64,000 nt of DNA from Sipunculus nudus (lineage: Eukaryota; Annelida; Sipuncula; Golfingiida; Sipunculidae). The notes under the pieces were generated by a model, which did not search any database, was not told the origin of the DNA, and saw only the letters and a program-made list of their open reading frames with translations. Where the stretch lies: assembly GCA_026874595.1 (NCBI GenBank), contig CM049316.1:13258839-13322838 (forward strand). Reading direction: 5' to 3'. A program made the translations under genes and the position numbers. How positions within the stretch are numbered: the stretch's first letter is position 1; every line of letters begins with the position of its first letter. Of this stretch, positions 13,455-26,304 are shown one piece after another.

Positions 13455-13727
13455 GTAAAGGGGTTTTACCTTCTCCAAGGAGGTTATGTTTTTATGCCTG
13501 TTTGTAGCCTCAGCCAGGAGGGTAAGCGTTCATCCCCATTCATGCATTATGGGAATGGGCCAATGAAGCATCGATATGATTGTGGATCTGGCACATGATC
13601 TGGATTTAGGAACATCATCAAGGAATATTCACAAATGTTCAGACACTTATTAACCTGACCAAATGTGTGAGCCCAATTATTTGGGAGCATTGAGGAGGTT
13701 TGCAATCCTTAGAATGCAGATTTCTAG
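13455..13727 (+). mobile_element. Helitron-like short element, copy 1
   Basis: It starts around a CCTTCTCCAAGGAGGTTATG block and passes through CAGCCAGGAGGGTAAGCGTT. It shares TGATCTGGATT..GGAA..TATTCACAAATGT with 42298-42616 and, more loosely, with 61280-61611. It ends in a TTGCA..TGCAG hairpin (about 13700-13719) followed by ATTTCTAG (CTAG 13724-13727) and T. No coding sequence. The 5' limit is approximate. Confidence 0.6.
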
Positions 13728-13729
13728 TT

Positions 13730-16060
13730 TGTCAGTAGGATTATGCATTCACGGTGGTCATCTGGTGTCCCCGCCACATAAAATAGTCATGCAATTTCAT
13801 CCAGTGTATGTACTTACTTGCATAAGTAATCAACAGCATCTTTTACTTAGTTCAAGTATTTCTGGTGTAAGTTCCATAAGGCATTTGATGCAGTGATGGA
13901 CAGATGCCTGATTATAACTTTGATAATCGATGCTCAGTTGGATAGTGCAAATGATCTGATGATCCATTTTATAGTTTCATAATTGATTACAAAGGTTTGC
14001 ATATAACTTAGGTTCTTTGATGAGGATGTATATGTTAGCACACACAATTTATGCAAAGTCTGTGATTACAATTAACTTCATATTTAAGATTACTTTATAC
14101 ACATACAGGCTATAGAATTATTACATTAGCCTGACAAACTGTAGGCCTATATATGTGATGAATATATTAATTTGAACACACTGTATTTGATGAATGTATT
14201 TCTTACAACAAACACAAGTTCCATGGACATTTTAATTCAGCATATACAGCACAAAGGGGGGGGGGGGGATTTATGTTAACAGTGTTGGAACAGGAGTAAA
14301 TTGTGGAAAATAAAATTTCTGCAAGAGAATCTGAAGTTCTGTGGAAGCATAAGTTTGAACATGATTCAGCTTAACTTGTTTGCCTTTTAATCTCATTCAT
14401 TCCTCATGCTGTTTAATAGGCACTGTTATCCGTGATTTAAGATTTACCCGGTACTGTTAATACTTACTGATCAAGAGATTGACTGACCTCATGTTTGTTC
14501 TGTATTTGCCTGGCACCCATGACTAATAACCAAAATCTCAGGTTCAATTCAGGTTCAATGCTGGCAAGCATCTCTGAAGTGATGTCATTTTCAGGAACTT
14601 TCATGTAGTAAGAATACAAGTGATCACATGAAGCAAGTGACACTCTGGCATGTTTTGCTCAAGATTAATAGTATAAAAATGGAAGTCTTGAATGAAGACT
14701 ATGGTTGTTGTACAAATATGTAACAAATATCATAATCCGGCTTAGAGAACTATGAATGTCAAAATTTTTAAAGTACAGATATTAGTGCTGGGAATTGTTT
14801 GTTATTTCATGATCAAATTGACATTCTGTAAAAATCAGTTGACCTCTACCAACTCAGAATTAATCAAATCGGAATTATTCAGTTGTATAGGAGTATGATT
14901 TTTCCCCCCAAAAAGACCTGTACACTGTCTCGGCTGATATAGAGTCCTACGCTTGCTAATTTATGTAATAATTCTATAACATATATGTGTGTAGTAACCT
15001 AGGGTATGAAATTATCAGTAAACATAGACTTTCTCAGAGTTTGCTCACATGAATTAGATAAAACCATACATTTTCTCATCACAAACTCTTTGTTATATGC
15101 AAAACTTTGTAATGGATTATGGCACTACAAGATCTATCATTGATCCTTTTGCACCAACCAACCGATCATTAATTATAATGGATCATTGGCAAATCACAAA
15201 AAGATATTGTATATGTTGTTATTTGTATTTGTAGGAACTGCTTGGAATGCCTACAGTATCATGCAAGTAATAACAGACTGGAGTAACTAGACGAGTGTAA
15301 TGTGTATTGTGCATATATTAAGCTTAGATGCCATATGCACAGAACGTCCCATGTGGAATAACTGTTGAGAGATTTTGTATGTACTGGCACGGCAACATGT
15401 ATATTTTCTCTGCTTTGCCCAGGGATCTTATGCGGAACAAGAAAAATCGCTATAAATGACATTTCCTTTTGCCGGATCACATTCCACATGCCGGACCCGC
15501 ATATATATGGAATCTCACCTATTTATTTAAAATTATTTTATCCCTATTCGAATGCATATGGCATCTTAACTTTAAGTCTGTTTTGAGCTGTAGTCTAGTA
15601 CCCATGTTGGTGGGTACAACCTTGTGGTACAGACCTTGACAAGCACTCTTTGTGTGGATGGACTCATTGGACTGGAATCAAGGATGCTTCTTTTACATCA
15701 AGCCAAGCGCCCTGACACCATCAAGCTACTACAATCGATCCCCCCTTCCCTACCCCTACACCAGTATCAGTTTGATAAACAATTATATGTGAAAATTTAT
15801 TTCTTTCCTTCAAGTCCAACATGGAAATAATATTTTTCTATATAGCAACTACCATGAGCAAAAAATTGTCTACATGGACTGCTTCCATGGCCGCCTTTGG
15901 CCTTTTCCAACCCAGGCATGTCTGAAATTCTGTAAATTTCAATAACTGTATTAGGTGTGAAACCTCGTCTGATATATATTTTATTCATCATTTGTTGTTT
16001 CATAATTTCCAGGCTAGGGTTAATACAATTGAATCTGGCTTTCCTGAGTTCAAAGTCATA
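13730..16060. other. noncoding, no gene seen
   Basis: AT-rich sequence with a poly-G tract near 14258. No exon pair, RNA gene or defined repeat was recognised. Confidence 0.35.
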
Positions 16061-16219
16061 CAGAATAGTATTACAGGTGAACAGGACAGAATAGTATTAC
16101 AGGTGAACAGGACAGAATAGTATTACAGGTGAACAGGACAGAATAGTATTACAGGTGAACAGGACAGAATAGTATTACAGGTGAACAGGGCAGAATAGTA
16201 TTACAGGTGAACAGGGCAG
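16061..16219 (+). repeat. 26-bp minisatellite, six units
   Basis: The unit CAGAATAGTATTACAGGT + GAACAGGA repeats head to tail six times (starts at 16061, 16087, 16113, 16139, 16165 and 16191). Units are identical except that the last two end GGG instead of GGA, so the array is young or homogenised. It lies in noncoding sequence. Confidence 0.95.
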
Positions 16220-19200
16220 AACCTATCTTTTTGGTGTCCAGCAAGTGTTTCAAGTGGAGTTTTTGCATGTACCTTGAAGTCTGCGTGCAGCTTCAATTCG
16301 AACAGGGGTTTTCAAGAAATCTCTATTCCTAAGGAATTTGGGTAGGTTTGAGAAAAGTCATGGTGTGGCTGCAAAAATATGTGTGGCCTAATAAAGAGAA
16401 TATATATGGTACTACCAATAATGTATGAACATTACTTTTTCAGACAAAAAGCAAACCCTTAATCATTGTTATTTCAGTAGAGTGAGTCCTGACATGAAAA
16501 AGAAAATGTTACAAATCTGAGTTGGAACCCTTGAAACCCTGTTCAAAATGTGACTAATGAACACGGTCAATATGCAGAGATTACAGACCACATGATCCAC
16601 AGCAGTCAGAACACAATAAACCTTTCTACAGCTGTTGAGTTTTAACTACATGTACTCATGGTACTTGCATATATACTAACCCTGCAACCAAGTTCTACAC
16701 TATAATCCCTGTATAAATATATACAGTACCGCATAATGATCAGCAGCTAGATGTCCTGAAGAGAGAGCATATATACTGTGCTGATTTATTGTTTACAAGG
16801 GTTTCAAATTTGTGATATTTGCGAAAGGGAAATTATTGCAAAAACTTTTCTGAAGTTTAGACTTTGGACCTTCCATGACGAGAACTGGAGCATCTTTTGC
16901 TTGTTTTTTCTGAAACTTTAAAATATATTTTTGTAATAAAAGGGGAATTTCGATTAGCCCTATAAAATTAACAGCAAGAACTCCTGGAACACGCAATGTT
17001 CAACTGTCATAAGGAGTAAATGAACACCAGGATGAATTTGGATTGTAAACCTTTAGTCGAACTTAATGTTTCCAGATATGATTCTGTATTCCCTGTGAAC
17101 AGTGGCCATTCTTTTTAATAACATTTGGTTGGCTATAACGAATGTTGAGCTCTCAAGAGTTTGCAATCTTTGCATAAAATCTGAGCACAAATATTCACCT
17201 ACTTTTCAACGAAACTCACAGGACATCAAACAGATGAGTTACTACAGTCCCAGCTCAAGAGTTAACCAAAGCCAGCAACCATGCATTATAATGCAGCCTT
17301 TTAGGGGATATCGATTTGCCCAATTGTTAGGGCACTGGCATTAAAAGGGGAAAATCCAGTCAGGGTTAAAAACCATATCCCAACTATGGAGGCATTGCCA
17401 TTGGACCGCACATTTGAGAGATCTGCTGTAATGCCCAAATCATTGTTCATGACTTCTTACCCCATTAAGCAAAAATCTGAAACGCAAAGGTTTAATAGTA
17501 ATGTTTCTATTAATAACTTATCCAGAGAATTCCACCTTGCTAAGATGTATGGTTATCCTTGCTTGAATAAGGAAGCACACTGACTTACTATCTCAACTGT
17601 AATATTAAATACATGTATTGTATAGTGCTAAATATTGAGATAAAAATATGGCAATGTGTACCACACCATGGTCCCTGGTCTGTACATCAGAAACAACTTA
17701 CGAATGTAGATAAAGTACGGCGGTGACTTGATGATCCCACACCAGATGTTAATTTAAAGGCTGTCAGGTTGTCATGACCCAAAAGGCAGGCACGGGATAT
17801 TATAAGTAACAAGGAAAGACATCTGACATCAAAGGTAAATGATAAAACATGCTGAACTGCTGAAACAACATTAACATCTTATTCCTTGTTTGTTTTAAAA
17901 TGAAATATCATGTGGGACTTTGATTTCCGAATCCATGGCTGTCAGAATGTCAAAGACAATTTTGGATTGTTACAGGTCAGAATGTCAAGTCATGACTGTA
18001 TAATATTTTTCAATTCCAGACAAGATGCTTCCTTGCATACCATCATCAGAGGAAATAGACCAACCAATACTCTTGCTGATACTGTGATAGATTATTTTTT
18101 ATTCATTTTTCTGACACAAACTTTCTTTTTCAGTAACAGTTAGAAGGACTAAAGTGCATACACGTGTAATTCATGTTACTTTTGGATAAACATGACCTGA
18201 TCTTCATAATTTGACTGCACTTCTTTTAAAAAGGAAGAACATTTTGCAAATGTTCTGGTCTGAACACCATTTGCTTTCAACAAGATGAAGTGAAAGAATC
18301 AAGATACCCCAGACACTGACAAAAATTAAACTTAATAAGAATAGGCAGAAATGTTTTACTGATTAATGATAGGCCACGGGTTAGATGCACTTTCATGCAC
18401 AACTCCATTTTGTAAAATTTCATTCACTTTCAAAGCAGGACTTTGAATATTCTCATATATTCGGCGACAACACAGAAATCTCTTGAACCTGTCTGGTTTC
18501 CTTCAGTTGCTGAGGACCTGTATATACTTCTACAATACAAAGTTAGCTTAGGTCGGTATCCAAATAAAAATGTGCCTGCTGAAGCAATAACCAGATGGCA
18601 ATTCCTTGACTATAAATACACACACAAATTACATTTAGTGCCATGGTTAATGTTAATACATAACCATGTACCAAGAAACCATACTGTTTGCATGCCAAAT
18701 GCTGGCTGCAATGTTTGTTCATAGACAACCATTATGAGATCAAATGTTAGTTGTATTTAGCAAGAGGGCAAGGGTGGCGTTATTTGTCCAATAAAGCAGC
18801 ACATTTCTTGATCTTTTTTCAATATTACTAGAAAAACTATCAATAACTAAAATATCTGGACAATCTGAAAAATACATTTAAATGTCTTACATTATGGCAA
18901 GCATTATATATGACTTAGCACTATAACAGGCGTCTAATTTCTACTGTCTTCTTCTGTTGCTTCTATTGCCATGCTGGCCCTCTGACATTAGAGAGTATAC
19001 GACCAGTTTACTGGCTTTCAGTGCCGTTACATCCTTAAGTGAGGAAAGCACTATAATGCTCTATAAGGATGAGAATATTTTTCATCATTTCTGACGCCTC
19101 ATGCCCTACAGGTACACTGTCAATTGGCATTAACTAGACTTATCATCAGCTTTTTTTAGTGAACTTTCTAACAACATCAAACATGAGCAAGAAAAGTTCT

Positions 19201-19379
19201 GTTTTAACTCAGCATAATGGTAAGCTCCTCTGCATGTTTGTTGAAATTCTGACAGCATGAATACAGGCATGGCTTGCACGGGTTACTGGACACAGCCAAC
19301 TTGTAGTCGCTACAGGAAATGACTCGTTACTTTAGAGATGGAGTTTCAGTTTGGGTTGTGAGTTCACATGTATTTTCTT
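16220..19379. other. noncoding, no gene seen
   Basis: AT-rich sequence. Near 17300-17385 a weak tRNA-like string was seen and not accepted. Near 18965-19020 a GGCCCTCTGACATTA block resembles part of 31560-31620 in inverted orientation, hinting at a shared dispersed repeat. Confidence 0.35.
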
Positions 19380-21850
19380 GTGTTAATTTTTCATTCTTAG
19401 CCTAATGTTAAGACTGTGGGCTGTTACCACTACATGAATGCAACATGATGGAAGACCAAAGCCAAACCACCAAAAGAAGGTATACACTCATCAAGCAGCT
19501 ACAGGTTGCTGCGGTCAAGACCTCAGCCCTGTGCGCTCCTTAAGCATGTTCTCTGAGCCAACAGTCGCATTGCCACGCCAAGCCAAGCAGGGAGCCGCAA
19601 AGGCCTCCATTGTCCATCCCGAGCCAGTGACCTTTTAAGAAAGCTACAGCATCCACAGCCACAAAGCCAGAAGCAACCCACATTCCCTCTACCGACCCCA
19701 GCAGCTGAGACCCAGCCATGCCATTCGAGAGCCGAACTCAATCTTGTGAACGACACTGTTTCGAGACCCATCGCCATTGTACTTGCAGTTTCGGCCATTT
19801 GGACCGTATTAATCGGGTTTCCCAGTTATGCAAGTATTAGCAAGTTTTTTCTTCATTGGCACATGATGGAAGACCACTGTGATGCATTCCTCGATATTGC
19901 TTGTATTATGACTCAAATAGACTTACGAGCCCCATTATCACTGCTTACTGAGTCGGGTTGTCACGGCTAATGTTGCTTCCTGAACTTGGAAGAAAAAAAT
20001 TAGTTTCCTTTGAAACTGAAGCTGGCAAAACATTCCAATTTGATGAAGTTGACGGGCATAAATCTGAACAAACATGGTGAATTTTAACCCAGATCCTTGA
20101 AAGTTAAGTTTTAGAAATTTAACACCAGAGCTATCAACTGAAAATATAAGCTTTCACTCCAAGTAATTGTAAATTAATATTTTCATTACGGTATTCAGGA
20201 TTTGAAAAAAAAAAATAAAAATAAGTTTATAAATAAGTTAATAAATATTTCATGAAACACAACGTTGACAGAAATTACAAAAATAAATAAATAATATTTA
20301 ATTTTATACATCCGTTTCATTCAAAGAAATCTTACAGGCTTCCAAGAGAAAAATGGGGGAAAATATAAAGTTTTCAAATTATAAAATAAGACAAAGTACT
20401 ATCAATGATTTTCCCATGAACAGCTAGCATGAAACCTGTACAAAGACCTGGGCAATTCGGCTCATATTTACATCCGCATTCAACAAAGCGCTTTGTCTGG
20501 GCTAGCTGCTTCACCTAAACGCCCGCAATTCTTGCCTTGCCTGATGAATGCGCATTATCCTGGACCGCCCCATCTGTGACACCCGAAACGCAACCACCTG
20601 CGGTCAACTGAACCAGCGCTGGCCAGTGGCTGGCTCAGTCATCTACACAACTTCTTCACAGCATACATGCACAGATTTTCTTATCATTAACTTGGGTTTA
20701 GTGCACATTTGACCATACATGCCCTTATAATGCAAGCAATCATCTAGGTTAAAGTTCACAAGGCCCCCATATCAATTTGGAAACTTTCGGCCTCAATGGT
20801 GCACAAGATTTCCGAGCGATGTGACAACTTCTTTAACTTAATTTTGTGACAAATCTACGGCAAACATTCACCTGGAATTTCGCACAGATGTGCTTAAGGT
20901 ATCCAATAAGCCTACAGTATATCCTGATCACGTAAACAAAGCCATTAAAGGGCTAAATTCACTGAAGATACGGCCCGCTGCTTTCCGGATCAGGCGGCGG
21001 AAGCCATGTTCAGATATCACCTCCGGTAACTCGGTCAGTTGCCCGCGACACCAAAACAAACCTTGCTTCCTCTGGCGTTCACCAGAAGTTGCTAAACTCA
21101 TAAAACTACCAAATTCACGTACCTCACTAATCGGTCATCATTTGTATTTTGCTGACAAGGTCTTGGTGAATCGGTAAAGATTTGAGGGGCACAACACTCG
21201 GCTCCGCTCCGAGGTGCCTTCGCTGTCAATACAACTTGGTCCTCAAAAGCGGTGGACCCGTGTCTGCTGAGCGAGGGGCCCCTTAGGGGTTTTCCTCAAC
21301 ATCGAGGTTTCGCGTATTCATGAATACAAAGCACTTTTATAGTTTTTGGTTATTCATATGTATAATTCACGATTAACTCTTTAGACTAAATAATATTGGG
21401 TATTCTATGATGTCTAAAATTACTTCACTTATTTAAGACTTATGTGAAAACCTACGGGAGCCCCCAACCATGTGACTGGCGGCGCCCTATGCGGAAAGAC
21501 CGCCTCCCAACCAGAGCAGACGAGGGCGACGGCAGAATGTAGCAGGCAATTCCAACCTGCACGGGTAGAATGGAGCGCACTTCCCGTTACAAACCCAATT
21601 TTTTCTCGCAAAGAAAAGAAGTTAGAATGTCAGGTTGGTCGTGTAGACTTGAAGAGAAGACAGGTCCGGTTATTTCACTTTGCTGATTTGTCCCCAGGCT
21701 TGTGTCAGGGAAGTGGAGGCCTACGTGAAGCTGACAACACAATCTGGGCTCACGTAGCAAGTTGTGGCGGAACTGATCTGTGTTTGCCTGCAGCGCAAAC
21801 TTTTCCCAGCAAACGGGAACTACGGTCACAGTGAACAACCTCAAGTATAG
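19380..21850. other. GC-richer, exon-like or promoter-like block, function unknown
   Basis: Parts of this block (about 19440-19770, 20460-20640, 20960-21300 and 21450-21800) are clearly less AT-rich and richer in CpG than the rest of the left third. A strong acceptor-like stretch (TTAATTTTTCATTCTTAG) precedes about 19402, but every frame after it stops within about 20 codons. A GAACATGGCTTCCGCCGCC string lies near 20995 on the minus strand, resembling a YY1-type promoter/start motif, but its frame stops after five codons. The block may be a CpG-rich promoter with noncoding first exons, a decayed processed gene, or unknown repeat. No family was recognised in its open frames (60-120 codons). 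Confidence 0.35.
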
Positions 21851-23270
21851 CTATTATTTGTGTCAGCTGTTATTTGGGTCGCCCTGTCTCACGGGGAAGA
21901 AATTAGACTAAGGACCATCAAATGGTTACACGTATACGCCTTCAGGTTTTTAAGGGCCAACGCATTGAAGCCAGCCCTAAATTGACAAATATATGCAGGC
22001 CAGTAGGCCTATTGGTTGGATAAAATAATAAAATTAGGCTCTACTTTTAATTTTTTTATTTGCATAACAATTTATGAGACCTAACCATGCATTGGAAAAA
22101 AAAATGTGAACTCTTAGGGCTAAATTTAAGCCGACTGTTTCAGACGCATATGGAGTTTAAATTATTATCACAGGCCTATCTAGATAACGGTTGTTAAAAT
22201 GAATTTGCAAATAAAATTTGAAATTCATGTAATTGAATTTAGTAAAAACTGATCAAGCGCAAGCCTAAATAGGTGGGTTAAGGCCTGGGTGGGGTGGGGT
22301 GGTGGTTTGGGGTGTTATAAATTAACATTTTAACCCGGTAATAGTATATTTCTCTTACGATTTTTATGCAGAAAAATTTATAAATCAAAGGTGTTTACTG
22401 TTTCAGACCGATGAAGTAGCCACAAGGAAGTTTATAGGCCCCCTAAGTATTATAATGTTAAAACCAGAAAGAAAAACCAAAGGCAGTATTAATCGGGGTG
22501 CCTCTATCAGTTTGGAAAAGAGATCCACCACATTAATCGGAAGTTCTCAGACACTTCCAGGTGGTATGCGCAAGAAAATGGAGAGCTATGGAAAAAAGCA
22601 CGCAGATTTCTATATATGTAGGTCCTGTACGGAAAACTATGAAATAAAATTATAAAGTACAGGGGCGAATCCAGGATTTTGGAAAGGGGAGGGTCCAACC
22701 CATGCAGGAAGACTAGGCCTAATAAGATGACCTAAGAAAAGGTCCACTGATCAGAAAAAAAAGTTAAACACTTTAAAAAATGTTATTGCGGCTCAAAAGG
22801 TCTGGACTGAGAAGAACTGGATATATTATAGATATATTTTTGCTCGGAAATCATAAAAAAGTTTAATCATGAACAGACCCTATAAACTTTGAAGTGCTTC
22901 CGTTCCATGCAATGGAAATCCCCCTTTGTTCCTTTCATATTTGTTTTCAGTGGAGGCTAAATACAGATTTGCATCCATGAACTGCAAATAGTTTAGAGCC
23001 TTCTACCATAATGTTCACAACTGCTGTGTAGCTTTATATCTGTTAGACTTATTCAGAAACCAAATATTGGGCCCGGGCTATATTCTTGCCAAGCTGTAAA
23101 CATTCATAAATAGTAAAAATATATGCCTATATATATACTCACTGATTTCCTTATGTCTGTTGTACAAAGACTAAACCGATGCACATGGACACACTTAACC
23201 GATGCACATGCATGTACACGCGCGCGCGCGCACACACACACACGTTTATAGGCCTATATATCATGCAGTG
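21851..23270. other. noncoding, with G-rich and dinucleotide tracts
   Basis: No gene seen. A G-rich run at about 22284-22313 (GGGTGGGGTGGGG..) comes close to a G-quadruplex pattern. A (CG)n-(CA)n tract lies at about 23218-23243. Confidence 0.4.
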
Positions 23271-23271
23271 A

Positions 23272-23735
23272 TAAAGGACTCGAGTCCGGACTTATTAGGA
23301 ACTCGGACTTGGACTGGAGGATCCTGGGCTTGGATTTATACTCGGAGGTAAGGACTCGAGAATCAGATCAAGTTCATGCATCTCTTTACCAAATGAAAAA
23401 AGCTCTATCATGCACATAGTATTTGCCAACTTCTAACATAATAATACAAAATGGCTATAATACCAAGATTTAGTTCTGCATGCATGCATGGGAGCTCAAT
23501 GCGGTTACTCATTAAAGTATAATTATATGTGTAAACTAACATAAAATTACACATTACAACCTCATATTTCCTGTTCATTTTTTAAATCAAGATTTGTATT
23601 GGACTCGCACTTTTTTTCCAGTTGACTCCCAATCCAAGGCGTTGCACTTGGACTCGAACCTCTTGGACTTGGACTCGAATGGTCTGGACTCTTGTGACTT
23701 GCACTCGGACTCGCATCGTGAACACGACTTTATAT
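23272..23735 (+). repeat. CTCGGACTTGGACTCG-type repeat element, copy 1
   Basis: Both ends are dense in short near-repeats of GGACTCG, ACTTGGACTCG and GACTCGAGTCC, separated by about 270 bp of AT-rich sequence. A second copy of the same layout and orientation lies at 31940-32430. No coding sequence or target duplication was found. The ends resemble compound terminal arrays of a non-autonomous element. Confidence 0.5.
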
Positions 23736-23876
23736 ATGCATCACTGAGACATATGTTATACGTAACAGGGCACGCGCATATTCTTGTTAGTAAACGTTTA
23801 CGTATATATACATATGCCACATGCACCGTGATGATTATATATATATTTACATATCCTGATTGATTACAAATGTGTG

Positions 23877-23882
<6 letters not shown>

Positions 23883-23913
<31 letters not shown>
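23883..23913. repeat. (TA)n microsatellite
   Basis: About 15 TA units lie 150 bp right of the CTCGGACTTGG-type repeat. Peptides of alternating Ile and Tyr in this and similar tracts are artefacts. Confidence 0.9.
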
Positions 23914-23915
<2 letters not shown>

Positions 23916-24385
23916 TTTCACAGATGCACACATGTATATGTATGCATGGAAGCGACCACTTAAATATTTAACAATGCGTAACCTGTATTTGAATATCAGA
24001 GGTAGATTTAAGAATCAAAACAATTTTATTGTTAACACTGCAGGTTTGTGAAACAAAACAAATGTACTAGTAAATCACTTTGCACATGATGAATAAAGAG
24101 ATAATCACTTTATAATATATACAGTGTAGGTTTGGCCACTTTGAGTTATATTTAACTTGTTAACAGACGTCTGTGAACCTTCAGTTGGCAATTCTATCGT
24201 TTATTATGCCCCCGAAATTTTCTAGATATATACATACATACACCTTTTCCCTTCGGGTCATCCAACAAATATATGTGGTTTAGGAGAAGATTTAACAGAT
24301 TGTACATGGAGGATTGTACAGATTTAATTTATTATTTCATTTAAACCGCATGTCGCCGAGTTTATTATGCAACTTTTTTTTTCTT

Positions 24386-24405
24386 GGGTGGGTGGGGGTG
24401 GGGGG
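24386..24405 (+). other. G-quadruplex motif
   Basis: Four runs of at least three G are separated by single T bases (runs of 3, 3, 5 and 6), satisfying the strict G3+N1-7 pattern on the plus strand with minimal loops. It follows a T8-9 tract in noncoding sequence. Confidence 0.7.
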
Positions 24406-24689
24406 TTATTTTTTATTACTGGGAATTATTTATAAAATGGCAAATTGTAATGAGGAAAGCATAGATATGAACACAGTTAACCACATGGGAATCAAATGCG
24501 TGCTTTATGGAATATTTTAAAATCCAGTAATGCAGCTTAAAGTTTATATTTGAGAAAGATGTGCTACACCCCCCCCCCCCTTAACTTTTATATACACCAA
24601 GCAAGGTCATTACTTGTACATGTGTGAAGAAAAATGAGCACATTTTACAGACATTGTAAAGATAATTTCTTGTTTACACTCAAAACTAC

Positions 24690-24760
24690 GAAGCGTAGTG
24701 GCGTAATGGTGGACTTGTGACCGCAAGGTTGTGGGTCCGTGTCCCGTTCTGACCCCCGTG
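24690..24760 (+). repeat. tRNA-like SINE head
   Basis: The string AGCGTAGTGGCGTAATGG resembles a Pol III A box region and, about 35 bases on, GTGGGTCCGTGTCCCG resembles a B box/T arm. Spacing fits a tRNA-derived head. It abuts the 24765-26010 repeat but has no counterpart beside the inverted copy, so it may be an independent SINE remnant. It does not fold as a full modern tRNA by eye. Confidence 0.45.
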
Positions 24761-24764
24761 TGCG

Positions 24765-26010
24765 ATAACAAACATCTCAAGAAAAAAAAACTAATTTTTG
24801 AAGCATTTTCAATAAGGGCATAATAAAAGTAGCCTAAACATGCTGTGCAGTTGCCAGACTTATAGAAATAAGAGTGGATCTGAAATGCTGTTTATTCATG
24901 TTACAAGGGGTTGCACTAAACAAAGTGGTATACAAGTTATCAAAAAGGATCTAAGTGATTTTAGTTTGAAATATGACTTCTGTCATTAAAGATCAGAAAT
25001 GGTCTATAACCCTTCAAGAGTATGTTACAAGATTGGGCCACTTTGTTGCATGTAACCCAGTGATTGTATATTATCCAATGCACTCATAAAATTACATGGT
25101 TATCCACTTATTATTTTTTTCATGTTTATAGCAGACAAATATTGTGAAAGGTATTATAAAAACATGAATGAAAGAACACAACAATTTATATTTTAATATA
25201 GCTTGCTATAGTTATGAATCATATCAGTCAGTTTATTTAAGCAATAGGAAAGAACACAGGATTCCAGGCACCATGAGTAGGTAACTAATTAATCAGACCA
25301 AATCCAATGAGTCAAGCAGAACAACTACTGGTAACAAATATATATAATACATACTATTAAGGTTTATAAAAAATATTGAATTTTTAAAAGATACATGATG
25401 GATGAAAGTATAATATTTAGATGATAGCCTCAAGATTAATTTAAAAATAATTACTTGGGATTGCATGATGACTTACATGGGCTTTGCATTTTAGCAACTG
25501 CCTAAAATTGTTTTTTTTTATCTTTTTCAACAAGCAGCATTTTTTGCAAGAACCTATTTGTATTAGGCCTATAGTTGTATTTAATATGGAGAAATTGTAC
25601 CATGCAAAACTAAATAAGTTGGTGAAACATCCCATGTTTCACTCCTGTGATAGGAAGGAATGAAAAGTGCCTTTTTGTATTATAAATGTATTTATTATGG
25701 GGAAATGGTACCATGCAATACTAAATAAGTTGGTAAAACATCCAATGTTTCACTCCTGTGATAGTAAAAGCATGGATCGCAATATGGGCTGGTCAAGTTT
25801 TGGATCGTAATCTAGGCTGGACAGATCTAAGACCTGTCGAGCCCAGATTGCGATCCTGAAGCAAGAAAGACAGGATCACAATCTGGGCCGGACTAAACTG
25901 TGATCGCAATCTGGGCTGGACGGATCTAAGATCTGTCCAGCCTGGATTGCGATCACAGTTTGGGCCGGCCTGAACTGCGATCGCAATTGGGCTGGACAGA
26001 TCTATATAGA
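24765..26010 (+). mobile_element. 1.2-kb palindrome-rich repeat element, copy 1
   Basis: The whole segment is present in reverse complement at 32495-33715. Matching blocks from left to right include AACAAACATCTCAAG, GAGTGGATCTGAAAT, GGGGTTGCACTAAACAAAGTGG, TTTCACTCCTGTGATA and GCATGGATCGCAATATG. The last 230 bp are a chain of inverted repeats built from GGCTGGACAGATCT and GATTGCGATC; the largest is 25896-25960. No open frame is conserved between copies, so it is non-autonomous. The chain resembles ends of foldback-type DNA elements, but the superfamily is not determined. Confidence 0.65.
25896..25960. repeat. 65-bp near-perfect palindrome
   Basis: Arms 25896-25927 and 25929-25960 pair with about three mismatches in 32, around a single central base. 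The arms contain TGATCGCAATC and GGCTGGACGGATCT. It is predicted to extrude as a cruciform or form a long hairpin in single-stranded DNA. Related but shorter palindromes flank it on the left (about 25798-25855). Confidence 0.85.
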
Positions 26011-26304
26011 TATATCTTGATATATGTATACACTTTCAAAGATTGCTACAGGTCTGTTTAATGTGCAACATACATTATGTTTATACATTCACTTTGTGAT
26101 ACTCGACCTGTCAGGTAAAAGATACAGTCCAGGAGGTTTAACAAATGCAAACAAGGGATTTATGTGTGATATTTAAGTTGTCCTACACGTAGTTAAGATT
26201 TACAGTCACTGTTTGCCAAATTAGAATATGGTGTTCAGGGAGATATGAGATGGCAAAGCAGATAACAAATAAAATACATGTACTTGCATATGACGAAGAA
26301 TTGT

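Noticed and set aside
17300-17385. tRNA-like SINE head
   Set aside because: It has a TTGCCCAATTGTTAGGGCAC stretch resembling an A box, but the B box equivalent is too degenerate to support the call.
21472-21834. 120-codon plus-strand open frame
   Set aside because: No domain, no splice context and unremarkable composition for a GC-richer block; overlapping frames of similar length occur on the other strand.
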